Shown here one piece after another: positions 11,746 to 25,011 of a stretch of DNA of 64,000 bases (position 1 is the stretch's first letter; every line of letters begins with the position of its first letter). Origin of the DNA: Silene conica (taxonomy: Eukaryota > Streptophyta > Magnoliopsida > Caryophyllales > Caryophyllaceae); contig CM055316.2 of the NCBI GenBank assembly GCA_029255685.2, positions 71,191,237 through 71,255,236 of the forward strand. Direction: 5' to 3'. The position numbers were made by a program, and so were the translations under genes. The notes beneath the pieces are model-generated. The model had not been told where the DNA came from, made no database searches, and was given only the letters and a program-made list of their open reading frames with translations.

Positions 11746-12114
11746 TGTAGGAAAATAAGGACATACCTTTATGCGGAAGCGATCGGATCGTTGTGTTCGC
11801 TAACTGCCCACTACCGTATATTGTACCTCCGAAGGCTACTAGAGCCCCGGAATAAGTTCACACCCCAAATCCCAAGTCACATAGATGATAGACTTAGCCT
11901 CTAGAGATTGTATCTTCGTGTGTATGGTATGTTGTATGTATCCGTTAATACAATTTCCTCTATTTGTATATACATATAAATCCCCATATGGGAGTTACAA
12001 GAAACAAATAAATCACATTAATTTAGCTAATTTAATGTGATTTATTAGCATGTTAATTAGAGCAATTAAGTGGAGTTGAATGTGACTGTTACATGGCCGT
12101 TATGAAATTCAATA
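11746..12114 (-). repeat. 3' LTR of the giant element
   Basis: 369 bp. On minus it runs TATTGAATTTC...TTTTCCTACA. It starts TA rather than the usual TG and ends CA. It matches 47852-48220 apart from one T/C difference near 12087. Confidence 0.92.
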
Positions 12115-12126
12115 CTCCCACTCGGT
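12115..12126 (-). other. polypurine tract of the giant element
   Basis: On minus, GAGTGGGAG directly precedes the LTR start TATTGAA. This is the usual position of the plus-strand primer. Confidence 0.75.
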
Positions 12127-12253
12127 CACACAACCGAGTCGATGCTCCCACTTGGTCACTAAGCCAAGGGTTACGACACTTGATCACAAAGTCAAGATAA
12201 TTATTTTACTCGATCACAAAGATAGAGAAACACACTTGGTCACACAACCAAGT
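12120..12253. repeat. five short hairpins with a common loop and differing stems
   Basis: Next to the polypurine tract: ACTCGGT-CACACA-ACCGAGT (12120-12139), CTTGG-TCACTAAG-CCAAG (12151-12168), CTTGA-TCACAAAG-TCAAG (12179-12196), a weaker CTCGATCACAAAGATAGAG (12209-12227) and ACTTGGT-CACACA-ACCAAGT (12234-12253). The loop stays close to TCACANA. The stems change on both arms together. Confidence 0.7.
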
Positions 12254-15200
12254 AATTTACAACACCACACAAAATACGTGAACAACCTCTAATGCTTCAT
12301 ACGGGAAATGGAGTGTGCGACCAAAAAGTAACAAAGTAATGTTATATTAAGCTACCATCAAACTAACATAACACTTCAGATTATCAATACCCCAAATCAT
12401 TCAAAACATCACCGTTAGCATACATAGCCTCTATATGCTATCATAATCATTTAGTTATATACACAATATAACCCCTGGCCACGAAATTATGGTGAAGTTG
12501 AATTGATCATTCCTCCGACACTAATAATAATCCATCTCAACTTAACTGCTTTCCTAACATGATCCGTTGAACCTTAATCTTTTAGGCCCTTAGAATTCAT
12601 ATTAAAGTAGCAACATCAAGAATTAACTTCATATCATAGCTCCAAGTCAAAGGGCACCGAACAGAATTGGATAACACAATCCATAGGATCACACAGTGGC
12701 AAAGTAGGGAATCATTGTCACTCCTAACGGTCGACTTACTAACACACATAGTATGATATATGTGTCACAACATAGCTCCCACTACGGTGGGCACATCACG
12801 CTTCCCTGTCGTGCGAATCATAAGTCAAGATACTACTCAAGTATCTAACTCAAGCCACTAGATTGATAACACATATCCAATCTGACACTTGTGATTCGGT
12901 TCAAAGCTTAAGTATGAAAAATAGGGTGTCTTGTCATACTTCGACTACAAAAGTCTCATCATAGACTTACTAAGGCGACTATATAACGAGTCAATATCTT
13001 TTCCATACAACTCATGTACAAAGATAATCTCGAACACTCACAGTGTTAATCTGACTCAGTCTCATCTTGCCCACTACACAAGTGTCAAGGCGATTACCTG
13101 TGTGACTAGGCAATCTAAAAGCTTGGTGATATCTTATGTGCCTCATCATGCAACAAATGCATATGAACATTTTCAAAAGATACAAATCTTTATCCAAAAA
13201 ATGTTCATCATCACACATCCACAACTCAACAAGATTAAAACTTAAGTTCACTTTTTCGCACAAATTAGCTCAATACATGAACTAATTAAGAACACATCTT
13301 ATTAAATAATGCGTCAACCATCTTGTTAGTTAATCTTACTTGAAGACAACTCTTAGTCCTACACAAGAACTAATTTACTCTTGTCACAAAAGCAAAAGTA
13401 AAAAAAAACTTGATTACGTATCATTGTGCGTGTAGAGGATTGATTAGGTATACTTATCAATCACAAATTGACGTTCAACTATGTACTAAACAAGGTACAC
13501 ATCAAAAAACCAACTACACTAGAACAAGAAACCATACTTAATCGTTCCTTGCTTTTGAGCATAGGTTTAGAAATAAAAACTTTATTTTTCTTCTAAATAC
13601 CAATATGTCACCAATTAACAAAGAGAAACTTATTCTCCTATGCAATTTTGACATAACACATTAATTCCACCATTCCAACAAAACATCAAACAAATGATTT
13701 ATGGAATTTGAAATATATTTAAAAAGTTCATTCAACACATGAATAAGCTAATACTCAAATATATATCATCTTAATCATTTGAGACAAAACTCAGATGATC
13801 AATTCATGCAAACTTTTTCTGAGGAACTTAATATGAAATAGTCTTTTTATTCATTTGAAAACAATCCAAATAAATGACCAAAATTTAGAAGAAAAGCGGA
13901 ACAAATCCGAACATTTGAGAACATATCTCATAATAGTCTAAACCTAACTGTCATAAACACACATTGTCACAATGTCTATACTCTCATAATAACAATCCAT
14001 TTTATTACTTGGCGAAAAAAAAACTCACTTACTAAAAGTGATAACTCCCACTTACTAAAAAAAAGTGGTTCGAAAAACAAATAGAAGGAACAGCTCCCAC
14101 TATTGTCCGTCATGAGCAAAACACCTTAAGGATCGACTTTATGTTAATCCTTAATTATAACGTGACAAACAAGTTAAAATTTACTCATTAGCAGATCAAC
14201 TCTCATATTTTACTTTGGATCATGGAACCACTCCCACTATCCAAAATATAGAGAGAAGTTAAACTATCCTTGGTGTCTAAACGGGTTCACAAAAAATTCT
14301 TCCACTCACCACGAGATAGTTATTTGTATTGTAACGAATACAAAACATAGATACATAGATCTACTAGCCTTCGCCAACACTTAGAAACACATCCAAGTAA
14401 ATAAATATTGTGGGTCATTTAAATACAAAGTTTGACAAATGTTAAGATGAATGATCAATCTACTACCCAAAACTTACGTAGAGCGAACAAAATTTCCTTA
14501 AAACATATTTAAGGAATTCTTCCTAATCTATAAGAAGGAAACTTGATCATTATATTTCACTTAATCATATATCAAGTGATATACAATTTCTCTCACCTAA
14601 AACAACACAATGTCATAGTGTTTAAAAATTGTATGATCGGCGCATATTTTTTTTCTCATTTACGCTTTGAACATATCAAACAATTATTCACAACCAACAC
14701 ATATACTAAGAGTTCTAACTCTAAGTTTGAAGTTGGTTTCCACTTTTATCATAAAATGTTGGAACATATCAAACATTTTATAAAATGACAAAATAATTAA
14801 TACACACTCATATAACGTGAATCGATCATGTCAAAAGAAGGGAAAAAACATACGATCTCATGATGCATCCTTAACATTTAACTACCCACAAATAAAATAA
14901 AAAATAGATTGAAATATAAAAAATAGAGACATGGACCATATATGATAATATAATCAAAGAAATGAATAAAGTAATGCGGTAAACATATATACATGGCCAA
15001 ACACATAGCCATAATGAACTACAAACATGAGGTTAAAATAAATAAAAAATGTGATTTCCAATAAACTAATTATTGAAAAAATAATCACACGCTCTAAGTA
15101 CGTAGAGAATTATCAAGTCAAAATAGCACAAAGCCTATTTGAATTGTCCATCAACAAACAATGGACTAAACAACTACGAGTTATTATAATTCTCGCTCCG

Positions 15201-17044
15201 TTTCTAAATCCACACAGGACACAGGTGATGCAAGAAACAAACATATAACTCGAATTGATGGAGAATGGTGTTATTTAGCTCAAAACTAACATAAACCAAA
15301 CAAATAATATCTCCATATTTTTCTCTCGTCGACACTAAGTCCGACGTATTAAACAATACCACATATTTATTCTAGATAGTAAGAAGAACATAGACTATTA
15401 ATAATCATACCATGAGACTTTTCTCCCGGATAAGTTTTTGAGACATTTACTAAGGATTAAGTCTACTTAAGACGAAAGCTTTTCCATTTTTTTATCCCAG
15501 AATCGGATGGCAAACAAATTACCATGGAAAAATAACTCATTCCGTAAGTCAACCACGTGTTTTAAAAAACATTTCACCTAAGAAAAATGAAACATGGTGA
15601 CAATACTCAAATACTCCGGGTCAAGACACACAATCTTGTATCCCACGTCAAAACGAAATTAACTTACACGTTATTCTTACGCTACATAAGCTGTAAGACT
15701 TGTCTCAAAATAATTTAATAGATCTTCATACAAAATAACACAATTTTGCACGCATCAAGCTTACTATATTTGAATGAATAAATACTGGTAAAAGCATAGA
15801 TTTTCATAATCCTACTCATTAGTAAGATATTCAACCTCGATTAGATAATAGTGATCACAATTTCCAAATCGTGATTTTTAATAAGATACAAAATCTTAGA
15901 ACTCTAATTATCAAAGTTCAAAACGCATCATTATGGTGAACAAATCACCAAAAAACAAAAAAAAACACTTGTTGTCATACACAAGTATATGGATGGAGGC
16001 ACAATTCTAATTAAATTACTAAAATTTCTTCATTTATATTGTTCGTTCGAAAATTTCGCTATGCTCATAATCATCACAAACGCAATAAAATAGAAATTTC
16101 AACAACGTAATTAACTCTCTTGAGATTAAATGAAACAAAATCACTTAACCATTTAAAATACGCTAAACAAATTAACTATTACCCTTATAATAACGGCTAA
16201 ACAAGTTAGCATGAACAATAATATCATTTTGATATTATCAAAATACTATGCAAAACAAATTTGCATGTCTCTATAATCAATTAAAAAAAACTTGATCATA
16301 ACACATATGGCAGTTTAATGAATTATTGATACACAACTAATACGTATTTAATTCTTTTCTCATCTCCCATGTAAAAACTAATTTTACATGTACCATTATT
16401 ATATATATCACTAAGATATATAAGATTTTTTTTTAATGTAAAACACATTTACAAGTACAAGTATACGACGAAGATATAAGTCATTTCGTAAAACAAATTT
16501 ACGATTACTATTATATCACAAAGATATAACGCTTGTATATAAGTTAGAAAATCTCATGAACAACAAATGTCAATAAGATATTTCTTTTTATGTACTACAA
16601 AATTACACAATTTTCACAAGATAAAAATAAACGAAACGAATTCGTAAATTTTAACACTATCTTGTAAAATACGATATACCACATAATTATGAGTAGCATA
16701 TACAAAACGAACACGAAGTCCAAAATTAGTATTTCTCATACTCATGAATTTTGCTAGCCAAACTTCTAAAAGCAAAATGTCACTAAGACATTTAAAATGT
16801 ACATACAAGAATAAATTTACGTCTTAGCTTGTACAATACACTCAGAAATTTATCATTTAAACTTAAAATAAACTGATGAGACACACTCATAAAGTTATTG
16901 GATATAAGTAATTTCACTAAGAAATTTTATTATGTATATAAAACAAATTTATATGGCTCATCTTATTTTCATATGAAACGTATTCATATAATCGTACTTT
17001 TAACCAAACACATTGGTATATTATAATATCACAAAGATGTATAA
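12254..17044. other. non-coding interior of the giant LTR element
   Basis: About 4.8 kb of AT-rich sequence with no ORF over 105 codons and no gag, protease, integrase or RT motif on either strand. Near 16400-17040 a phrase of the type ACATATTCATATAA with CACAAAGATATAA recurs with drift. It continues after the Helitron block at 29240-29790, which shows that the two pieces were once contiguous. Confidence 0.6.
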
Positions 17045-19057
17045 TCCCCTATCTATAAAAGGAAGGTTTTTTCTAGGCTTGTGATTGGCTGTTTTTTTTT
17101 TTTTTTTTTTTTTTACACATTAACCAACCTCACTCTCTCCACCTACTCTCTCCAATTAATTACCCTCTCTCCTCATTTCTTATTATTTTTCATATACATA
17201 TCTATAAAATCTAATTAAAAGGCTAGCAAAAATAATGTGACATGGCAAGTTTAAATATGACATGGCAAGTTTAAATGTGACATGGCATATTAATGTGACA
17301 TGGATTAACAATTTATTACATGACATTTGTTTAGTTCATTTACCAATAAATATATAAATAATATAAAAATGCTAACCAAAAGTATCCTATTTCACCACTA
17401 TAATACTAACAAGTCACATTATTATCTATAAAATCTTATTAAAAGGGTAACGAAAAAAATGTGACATGGCAAATTTTAATGTGACGTGGCAGAATTTAAT
17501 TAATGTGACTTGGCATATTTAAATGTGACGTGCCATATTTTAAATGAGACATAGCGAATTTATGTGATGGATTATCAATTTATTACTACATGCCATTAAT
17601 TTAATTCACTTATCTATAAATTAATTTAATTCAATTATCTATAATATTAAAGGATATTATCACTATTCATAGATTAATTTTGTATTTTAAATCTATTATT
17701 TTCCAAAATTTATGTAAACCTTCAAAATTTTAATCAAAATTTCGTTATTTATAATCAATATTGACATTTTAATTGAAATTTTTGTAGTAAAATATGTTGA
17801 TAAATTTTATAATTATAGTTAAAAATATTTTTTTAATAAAACATGTTAATAATTAATAAAAATTTCATATTACTTAACACCCATCATTTTTATTAAAATT
17901 TTTCCTATTTATTTCATTTTTGTATTTAAACATGGTAATAAATTGATTACAACTCTTCATAATATATACTTCATCCCCACAAAATCTATAAAATATTATT
18001 AAAAAGCTAAGCTAAAACGCCAATTAAAAGTCACGTCATCCATAAATTAATGCCACGTCAGATTACAAAAAAGCCACCTTGCAATATCTAAAATCCACGT
18101 CAACACTTCAACACAAATTACATTTTCCTCTGTAACATTGTCTAATAAAAACAAAAAGGAATAAACTCTTATATAATTTCATTTATAAATCTAGGTTTTA
18201 ATTGCTCATTTTATAATTTTGTTGCTATTTATTTCACTATTACCTTTCATCTACCCTAATTATGGATTTCACATAATCACTTCATTTCCTAATTTTAATA
18301 TTTAAACTTCTCCCATCTCTCCAACTCAATTTAAGTACTTCATAGTGTTTTGTTTATATAATTGTTGTATTTCACTACAAATATGCATAATATGCACCTA
18401 GCTCATCCTTCTAAATCTACATTTTACATATATTCACATGATGACATGAAAAAATGTTTTATGTTTACATGTCGTGAATTTTGTAGGGATATATTTGTGT
18501 TTTTGTTGGATTTGTTATTTTTTTCTGTGAATTAAATTTTAGTTTCTGTTTGTGATTGTGCAGGACCAAGATTGAGCAGCATGGTTTTCTTTAGGATTTA
18601 TTGCTCATTCATATTCTACTACTCCGTAAGTCACCCTTTTTGTTATTTTGTTATTTTGGTAATGAGGGCTTTATTTTGTTATTAATGTACGTACAATAAC
18701 ATTGACCTCCAAAAAAGCTACCACGTACCAAGAAACAACAGTTTATGGCGTGGATAATACATCGAACATTTAAATGTTTTTTTTCGAATATTTTATGTTT
18801 AATGCTCTTTTTCCTTTATAAAGAATACAAAATCTAAACAACTTTAATCGTAACTGATGATTACATTTTACTTGAGAAAAATTAGACCATCGATCTTAAG
18901 TTTTTGGGTTGTACATTTTAACGTTGGGCATATTTTAAATAGGTTCATTTAAATTGTTAGGATGTAGATTCTATTGAAGGTGTTTCCTCTTAATCATTTG
19001 ACTTTATTATTATTGTTAAATAAATCATTGAATTTGATTTTACTTCAATTTTGATTA

Positions 19058-19203
19058 CTCCATATGTTTCGTTCAATTGTTTACCTTTAGTTTTGCCTTA
19101 AAATCAAGAAAAGAGGAGTGAACCAATTATTAGAATCAAAAGAGAAATAATTGACCGAGATATTCCAGAATGAAATAGGTAAACAAATGATTAGATGAAT
19201 GAG
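19058..19203. mobile_element. Stowaway-like MITE, degenerate
   Basis: CTCCATATGTTTC...TTGTTTACC on the left faces GGTAAACAAATGATTAG...GAG on the right, with TA on each side. 146 bp. Confidence 0.5.
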
Positions 19204-20280
19204 TATAATTTTAACAATTTAAAATTAAGAAAATAAATTTTGTGAAATGTTTCGTCTAAATGACGGGATAACATGTGATATTGGTAAGACGCGGATTTTG
19301 GGTACTTCTTAATACAAAATTTGCGCGATAATAATAGTACTCATCCCATCCAATAAGTATTTTTACATTTTTATTGTTTGTAAGAAATATTTTAATCCAT
19401 CTTAATTAAACAAAATGAAAATATCACTTTATTTTGTAGATCAGTTAGTCTTTTAAACAAAGATAAAACATTTTCACTATTAAACAAAATGAAAATATCA
19501 TTTTATTTTGTTGATAGATGGGTTAACTACAAAATCACATAAACCTCTTAATCTACATCAAACAATTATAAAACTATGTAAGAAAATATATAAAATCTAA
19601 TTAAAGGATAACTAAAATAATGTGACATGGGAAATTTTTAATGTGACGTGACAAATATAAATGTGATATGACATATTTTTAATGTGATATAGCGTATTAA
19701 TGTGACATGATTATCAATTTACTATTAAATGACATTAATTTAAATTTTTATCTATAAAAGTAATTTAATTTAATTAATTTAATTCACTTATTATAATATT
19801 GAAGGATATTATATTAATATTAATAATATTTTGGATATTAAATATATAGTTTTTCCAAAATTTATAGAACCCTCACAAATTTACATCAAAATTTCATAAT
19901 TTATAATTAATATTGACATTTTAGTTGATTTTTTTTTTGTAATAAAACATGTTAATAAATTTCATAATTCATAATTAAAATTGACATTTTAATTGAAATT
20001 TTTGTAGTAGAACATGTTAATAATTAATTAAAGCTCTTCATATTATTTAACCCCTACCATTTTTATTAACATTTTTCATATTTAATGAGTTTTTTAATTA
20101 AACATGCTATTAAATTGATTAAAACTCTTCATAATACTTAACACCCGCTAAATTAATTAAAGTTTTTCATATTTAATTAATTTTTTAATATAATAAGTTA
20201 ATAAATTGATTAATATTTTTTTTATACTATATAGCTAAAGGGTAACTTAACACATTTAATTTTTCGCTATGTAGCATTAT

Positions 20281-20498
20281 TATTGAAAATATAGAGTTAA
20301 TTTTCTGTATATATTCTAAGTACATGTATCTTTTAATTATCATTTATTGTTAACCTAGGAGAGTAGATGTGGTGCTGGATATATATATGTTACTAAGTTG
20401 TACACGCCTCTATTCATTCAATAACAACAAATAATATTCCATCTTCTCTTCTTCTCCTTTCCTTTCCTCTGTAACGTTCATTTCTTCCTTTGTCTTCA
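20281..20498 (+). repeat. 5' LTR of the copia element
   Basis: 218 bp, TATTGAAAATATAG...TTTGTCTTCA. It begins TA rather than TG, as does the LTR of the giant element. Confidence 0.93.
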
Positions 20499-20510
20499 TG
20501 GCATCAGAGC
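20499..20510 (+). other. primer binding site of the copia element
   Basis: TGGCATCAGAGC directly after the LTR. It matches the initiator tRNA-Met complement (TGGTATCAGAGC) except at one base. Confidence 0.85.
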
Positions 20511-20594
20511 TTTGATCCTGGATCACTGCCTCTTTTTCCTTTTATCTTCTCTAATCAAAACAAAACAAAAGCAATCTCCTTCCTTTCCAGCAAG

Positions 20595-23500
20595 ATGACG
20601 GGTGGATCAGGAAACAAACTTGATTCAAAACAGGAGCACATACCCCCTTCTTCAGCCCTATATTTACACCCAAGTGAAAGTCCAAATTTATCTCTATCAC
20701 AAATCATTTTTGATGGAGACAATTATCAATTGTGGGCAGATGCGGTGCGAAACGGTCTCGATGCTAAAAATAAATTAAGTTTCATCGAGGGTACCGTGAA
20801 GAGGCCAGTTGTGGTGGAAGGTGCGGCTGAAACGATGGAGGCGGTTGCTTGGCGACAATGCAACGCAATGATTAAAGCATGGTTGAGAAATTCAATCAGC
20901 CCACAAATTCATCCAAGTATAGCTTTTTCCGAAACTGTTGTTGAAATATGGAGAGAACTACGTGATAGATATTCAACAGGAAATGCGCCTCGAGTCCATC
21001 AACTTAAGAGCGACTTGAACGAGTGTAAACAAGGGAAGAATCAATCAGTAGTCGAGTATTACACTCAACTAAAGGCAATTTGGGATGAACTCGGAAATTA
21101 CACGAAAGTGCCGACGTGCACTTGCGGAGCGGCTGCTGCTATAGTTAAAGACCGTGAAGAAGAGAAAGTCCACCAGTTTTTAATGGGGCTCGATTCCACT
21201 CTTTATGGACATATACGGTCCAATTTATTGATGGAAGATGAAATCACCAGTTTGAGTAGGGCATATGCTCTAGTCTTACGAGAAGAACGTCATCGAAACG
21301 TGACTAAGGCAAAGGAGGAGACGACAGAAGCAGCTATGGCAGCGCAAGTGACGACCATTGGCAATCGTGTCTCTGATTCAAATAAAGACGGAGATACAGC
21401 AGGTATTATTCGATGCACTCATTGTAATAAGTTATGGCATACGGAGGACAAGTGTTGGGAAAAACTTGGTATTACTGGAAGAGGCCGAGGCCGTGGTCGA
21501 GGCCGTGGCCGAGGCGGCAGAGGTCGAGGTGGAACCATTCAACATGCTAATGCTGCTACTGCCACCACAAATGACGAGACAAAGCTGGGATTCACACAGG
21601 AGGAGATGGCTCAATTACGCTCACTCTTAAACTCTAAAAGTGAAGGTAGCCAATCGAAAGAAGGTATGAATACTAGTTATGGTCGTTGGTTACTCGATAG
21701 CGGATGTTCGCATCATATGACAGGTAGGCGAGAATTGCTTTCTCATATTTGGCGTGGCATGAAATCGACCGTAAGCCTTCCCGATGGGTCACAAATTGTG
21801 ACGGAGGAGCATGGGAAAGTAATATTAAGTAGTAATTTTGTGCTCAAGGATGTACTTTACGTACCGTCTTTAACTTGTGACTTGATTTCCATACAACAAT
21901 TAATTACAGAAAATAATTGCGTTGTAACATTTTATAATGATCATTGTGTTATACAGGACCAATCTACGAGGATGAAGATTGGTAGGGGTGAGCACAATGA
22001 TGGGGTCTATTATTTCAAGAATGAGCAAAAATCCATGGCGACACAAACAGGCGTTGGTAATGCGGATTCGAGTTTGTGGCACAAACGACTCGGTCACCCA
22101 TCTAGCAGTATTTTACCTCTTTTCTCAGATTTGGTTGGTTTTAATTTGTCTTGGAATTCTAGCAATATTTGTGACCCATGTTGTCGGGCCAAACAAACTC
22201 GTTCTGTTTTTAAATCAAATAATAAGAGAAGTACTGATTTATTTGCCCTTATACATTGTGACATTTGGGGACCATATCACACCAAAAGCTTATCGGGAGC
22301 ACAATACTTTCTTACCATTGTTGATGATAAAAGTAGATTTGTTTGGGTGAAGTTAATGCATGACAAGGGAGACGTAAGTAATCTATTGATTAGTTTTTGT
22401 AAAATGACCAAGACCCAATTTGGAAAGGATGTTAAGATTGTACAAAGTGACAATGGGACGGAATTTTTAAAATCGACTTTGAAAGCCTTTTATGATGAAC
22501 ATGGTATGCTTTTCCAAACTAGCCAAGTTGACACCCCACAACAAAATGGTAGGGTAGAGCGAAAACATAGACACATTTTAGAAAAAGCTAGAGCCCTTCG
22601 TTTTCAAGGAAATTTACCTATTGAATTTTGGGGTGAATGTGTTTTAACCGCTGCGTACTTAATCAATAGAACACCCACACGTATCCTCGATGGGATGACT
22701 CCTTTTGAGATTTTGTATGGGAAGCGACCATGTTTTGATAATATTCGGGTTTTTGGAAGTATTTGCTATGTACATAATAAAGATAGGCCCAAAGATAAGT
22801 TCAAAGAGAGAGGTAAAAGATGTATTTTTGTTGGATATCCCAGTAGCAAAAAAGGGTGGAGAGTTTACGACTTGACTAAAAGACAAATTTTCGAGTCAAG
22901 GGACGTCATTTTTTATGAACACGTTTTTCATTTTACAAATAAAGAGGAGGCAACGAAAGAAGCAGGGGAGTGGCATATTCCTGAAATTCCTACTTTTATG
23001 GATGATTTTGTTGATGAGGTGTCAGGCAATATGCACAACATTCAACATGAATCTGTTGATGAATGCGAAAATGCTAGAGGGAATAGTGATGTTGCAGGCG
23101 AGTTAGGGACATATATGAACAATAATTCTGGTACAGATGCGACTAAAACTTCTGGTGCGACGGAAACAGGAAGTGATACTGGCACTGATGCGATATCAGT
23201 TGAGCATGGTGCTGCTGGTACAAACATTAATGCTGCCGGTACAGACATTGGGACAGAAGGAAGAGGTGCACGCCAGAAGTTCGATCCCTACTGGAAGAAA
23301 GACTATTATTGCAAATCAACCCAACTCATAGACCCCACAGTCACAGCTCACTCCCTGCAGTCTTCATTCGAGAAGAGAGGTACTCGTTATCCTATGATTA
23401 ACTATGTTACTACGAATTGTTTTTCTGATAATTACAGGAGTTATTTGGCCAAAATCGATGCGATACGAGAGCCAAGAAATTACAACGAGGCATCGACAGT

Positions 23501-25004
23501 AAAGGAATGGCAGGAAGCTATGGGAAAGGAATTTGATGCTCTTGAAGCAAATGGAACATGGAAAATAGTGGATCTTCCAAAGGGTAAGAAACCAATTGGA
23601 TGCAGATGGGTTTATAAAGTGAAGTATAAGGCGGATGGGTCCATTGAAAGATACAAAGCTAGACTCGTTGCACAAGGATACACCCAAGTCGAGGGTATAG
23701 ACTACCATGAGACATTCGCTCCAGTGGCTAAAATGACAAGTGTGCGTTGCTTACTTGCTGTAGCGGTTTCGAAAGGATGGTCCATCACTCAATTAGATGT
23801 GAATAATGCATTCCTCCACGGAGATTTGGAAGAGGAAGTTTACATGAGGTTGCCACCCGGGTTCGAGAAAGGTAGATCGACCAAAGTTTGTGAATTGAGG
23901 AAATCTCTATATGGGCTCAAACAAGCGTCGCGGAATTGGTTCGCTAAATTAACCAACTCTTTGACACGGTATGGGTTCATTCAATCTTTAGCGGATTATT
24001 CGCTATTCACTTACAATAATGACGGTATTTTTATTGGAGTTTTGGTATACGTCGATGACATGATAATTGTGAGTGATAGCGAGGAGGCTAGTAAGAAACT
24101 TAAAATTTTCCTTGATAAGAGCTTCGGTATAAAGGATCTTGGTCGTTTAAAATTTTTCCTTGGCATTGAAGTGGCGACTAGTTCGAAAGGTCTGTTTCTT
24201 AGTCAAAGAAAATATGCTCTAGAGATTATTAAGGAGGCGGGATTGGAAGGAGCCAAGCCAACCGAGTTACCTATACAACCGAATCATTCCTTAGCTTTGG
24301 CAGAGGGTGAACTACTGCATGACCCAATGATGTATAGGAGACTGGTTGGTAGGCTGATTTATTTGACAATTACTAGACCCGATTTGGTGTATGCGGTTCA
24401 TATTCTAAGTCAGTTTGTGCACGCCCCTAGGTTAGAGCATATGAATGCTGTTTTACAGACCATTCGGTACATCAAAGGAAGCCCGTGTAAAGGAATTGTT
24501 ATTGGACGTGACAGTGATTTATTGCTGAGAGGTTACTCGGATTCCGATTATGCCCGATGTCCCCTAACGAGGAGATCTGTCACGGGATATTTTGTTACTT
24601 TGGGACATTCGCCAATTTCATGGAAAGCTAAGAAACAAACCACAGTGGCCAAGTCGAGTGCAGAAGCAGAATATCGTGCCATGGGAGCCGTGACAAGTGA
24701 AGTTATTTGGCTAAAATCCTTCTTAAGCTCACTCGGAATTGATCATATTTCTCCCATTGAAATATTTTGTGACAATACGGCAGCACTTCACATTGCTAAA
24801 AATCCCGTTTTTCACGATCGCACAAAGCATATCGAAGTGGATTGTCATTTTATACGACATCACCTTTTGAATAAAACAATTTCTACTTCCTACATTCGAA
24901 GTAAAGAGCAGTTAGCAGATATATTCACAAAGGCGTTAGGCGGAGAAGCTTTTCGGTTTCTACGATCCAAGTTGGGCATTAGTCTACCAAGTGCTCCAAC
25001 TTGA
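20595..25004 (+). CDS. copia gag-pol polyprotein, intact
   Basis: A single ORF of about 1,469 codons. The frame is open upstream to 20490, but the first ATG is at 20595; the earlier codons run through the primer binding site. Domains in order: Gag (DGDNYQLWADAVRNGLDAK), a zinc knuckle CTHCNKLWHTEDKC (CX2CX4HX4C), an Arg-Gly tract, aspartic protease WLLDSGCSHHM, GAG-pre-integrase (LWHKRLGHP), integrase with the D,D,E residues in HCDIWG, VQSDNG and NGRVERKH, reverse transcriptase with LDVNNAFLHGDL and YVDD, and RNase H ending in SSAEAEYRAM and the DNTAA region. Integrase precedes RT, which defines copia. The protease has Cys where DSGA is usual. No stop or frameshift was seen. Confidence 0.96.
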   Translation: MTGGSGNKLDSKQEHIPPSSALYLHPSESPNLSLSQIIFDGDNYQLWADAVRNGLDAKNKLSFIEGTVKRPVVVEGAAETMEAVAWRQCNAMIKAWLRNSISPQIHPSIAFSETVVEIWRELRDRYSTGNAPRVHQLKSDLNECKQGKNQSVVEYYTQLKAIWDELGNYTKVPTCTCGAAAAIVKDREEEKVHQFLMGLDSTLYGHIRSNLLMEDEITSLSRAYALVLREERHRNVTKAKEETTEAAMAAQVTTIGNRVSDSNKDGDTAGIIRCTHCNKLWHTEDKCWEKLGITGRGRGRGRGRGRGGRGRGGTIQHANAATATTNDETKLGFTQEEMAQLRSLLNSKSEGSQSKEGMNTSYGRWLLDSGCSHHMTGRRELLSHIWRGMKSTVSLPDGSQIVTEEHGKVILSSNFVLKDVLYVPSLTCDLISIQQLITENNCVVTFYNDHCVIQDQSTRMKIGRGEHNDGVYYFKNEQKSMATQTGVGNADSSLWHKRLGHPSSSILPLFSDLVGFNLSWNSSNICDPCCRAKQTRSVFKSNNKRSTDLFALIHCDIWGPYHTKSLSGAQYFLTIVDDKSRFVWVKLMHDKGDVSNLLISFCKMTKTQFGKDVKIVQSDNGTEFLKSTLKAFYDEHGMLFQTSQVDTPQQNGRVERKHRHILEKARALRFQGNLPIEFWGECVLTAAYLINRTPTRILDGMTPFEILYGKRPCFDNIRVFGSICYVHNKDRPKDKFKERGKRCIFVGYPSSKKGWRVYDLTKRQIFESRDVIFYEHVFHFTNKEEATKEAGEWHIPEIPTFMDDFVDEVSGNMHNIQHESVDECENARGNSDVAGELGTYMNNNSGTDATKTSGATETGSDTGTDAISVEHGAAGTNINAAGTDIGTEGRGARQKFDPYWKKDYYCKSTQLIDPTVTAHSLQSSFEKRGTRYPMINYVTTNCFSDNYRSYLAKIDAIREPRNYNEASTVKEWQEAMGKEFDALEANGTWKIVDLPKGKKPIGCRWVYKVKYKADGSIERYKARLVAQGYTQVEGIDYHETFAPVAKMTSVRCLLAVAVSKGWSITQLDVNNAFLHGDLEEEVYMRLPPGFEKGRSTKVCELRKSLYGLKQASRNWFAKLTNSLTRYGFIQSLADYSLFTYNNDGIFIGVLVYVDDMIIVSDSEEASKKLKIFLDKSFGIKDLGRLKFFLGIEVATSSKGLFLSQRKYALEIIKEAGLEGAKPTELPIQPNHSLALAEGELLHDPMMYRRLVGRLIYLTITRPDLVYAVHILSQFVHAPRLEHMNAVLQTIRYIKGSPCKGIVIGRDSDLLLRGYSDSDYARCPLTRRSVTGYFVTLGHSPISWKAKKQTTVAKSSAEAEYRAMGAVTSEVIWLKSFLSSLGIDHISPIEIFCDNTAALHIAKNPVFHDRTKHIEVDCHFIRHHLLNKTISTSYIRSKEQLADIFTKALGGEAFRFLRSKLGISLPSAPT

Positions 25005-25011
25005 GGGGGAG
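25002..25011 (+). other. polypurine tract of the copia element
   Basis: GAGGGGGAG immediately before the 3' LTR, overlapping the polyprotein stop codon. Confidence 0.85.

Noticed and set aside
20490-20594. Extended N-terminus of the copia polyprotein
   Set aside because: Needs a non-ATG start and would translate the primer binding site; the first ATG at 20595 fits better.
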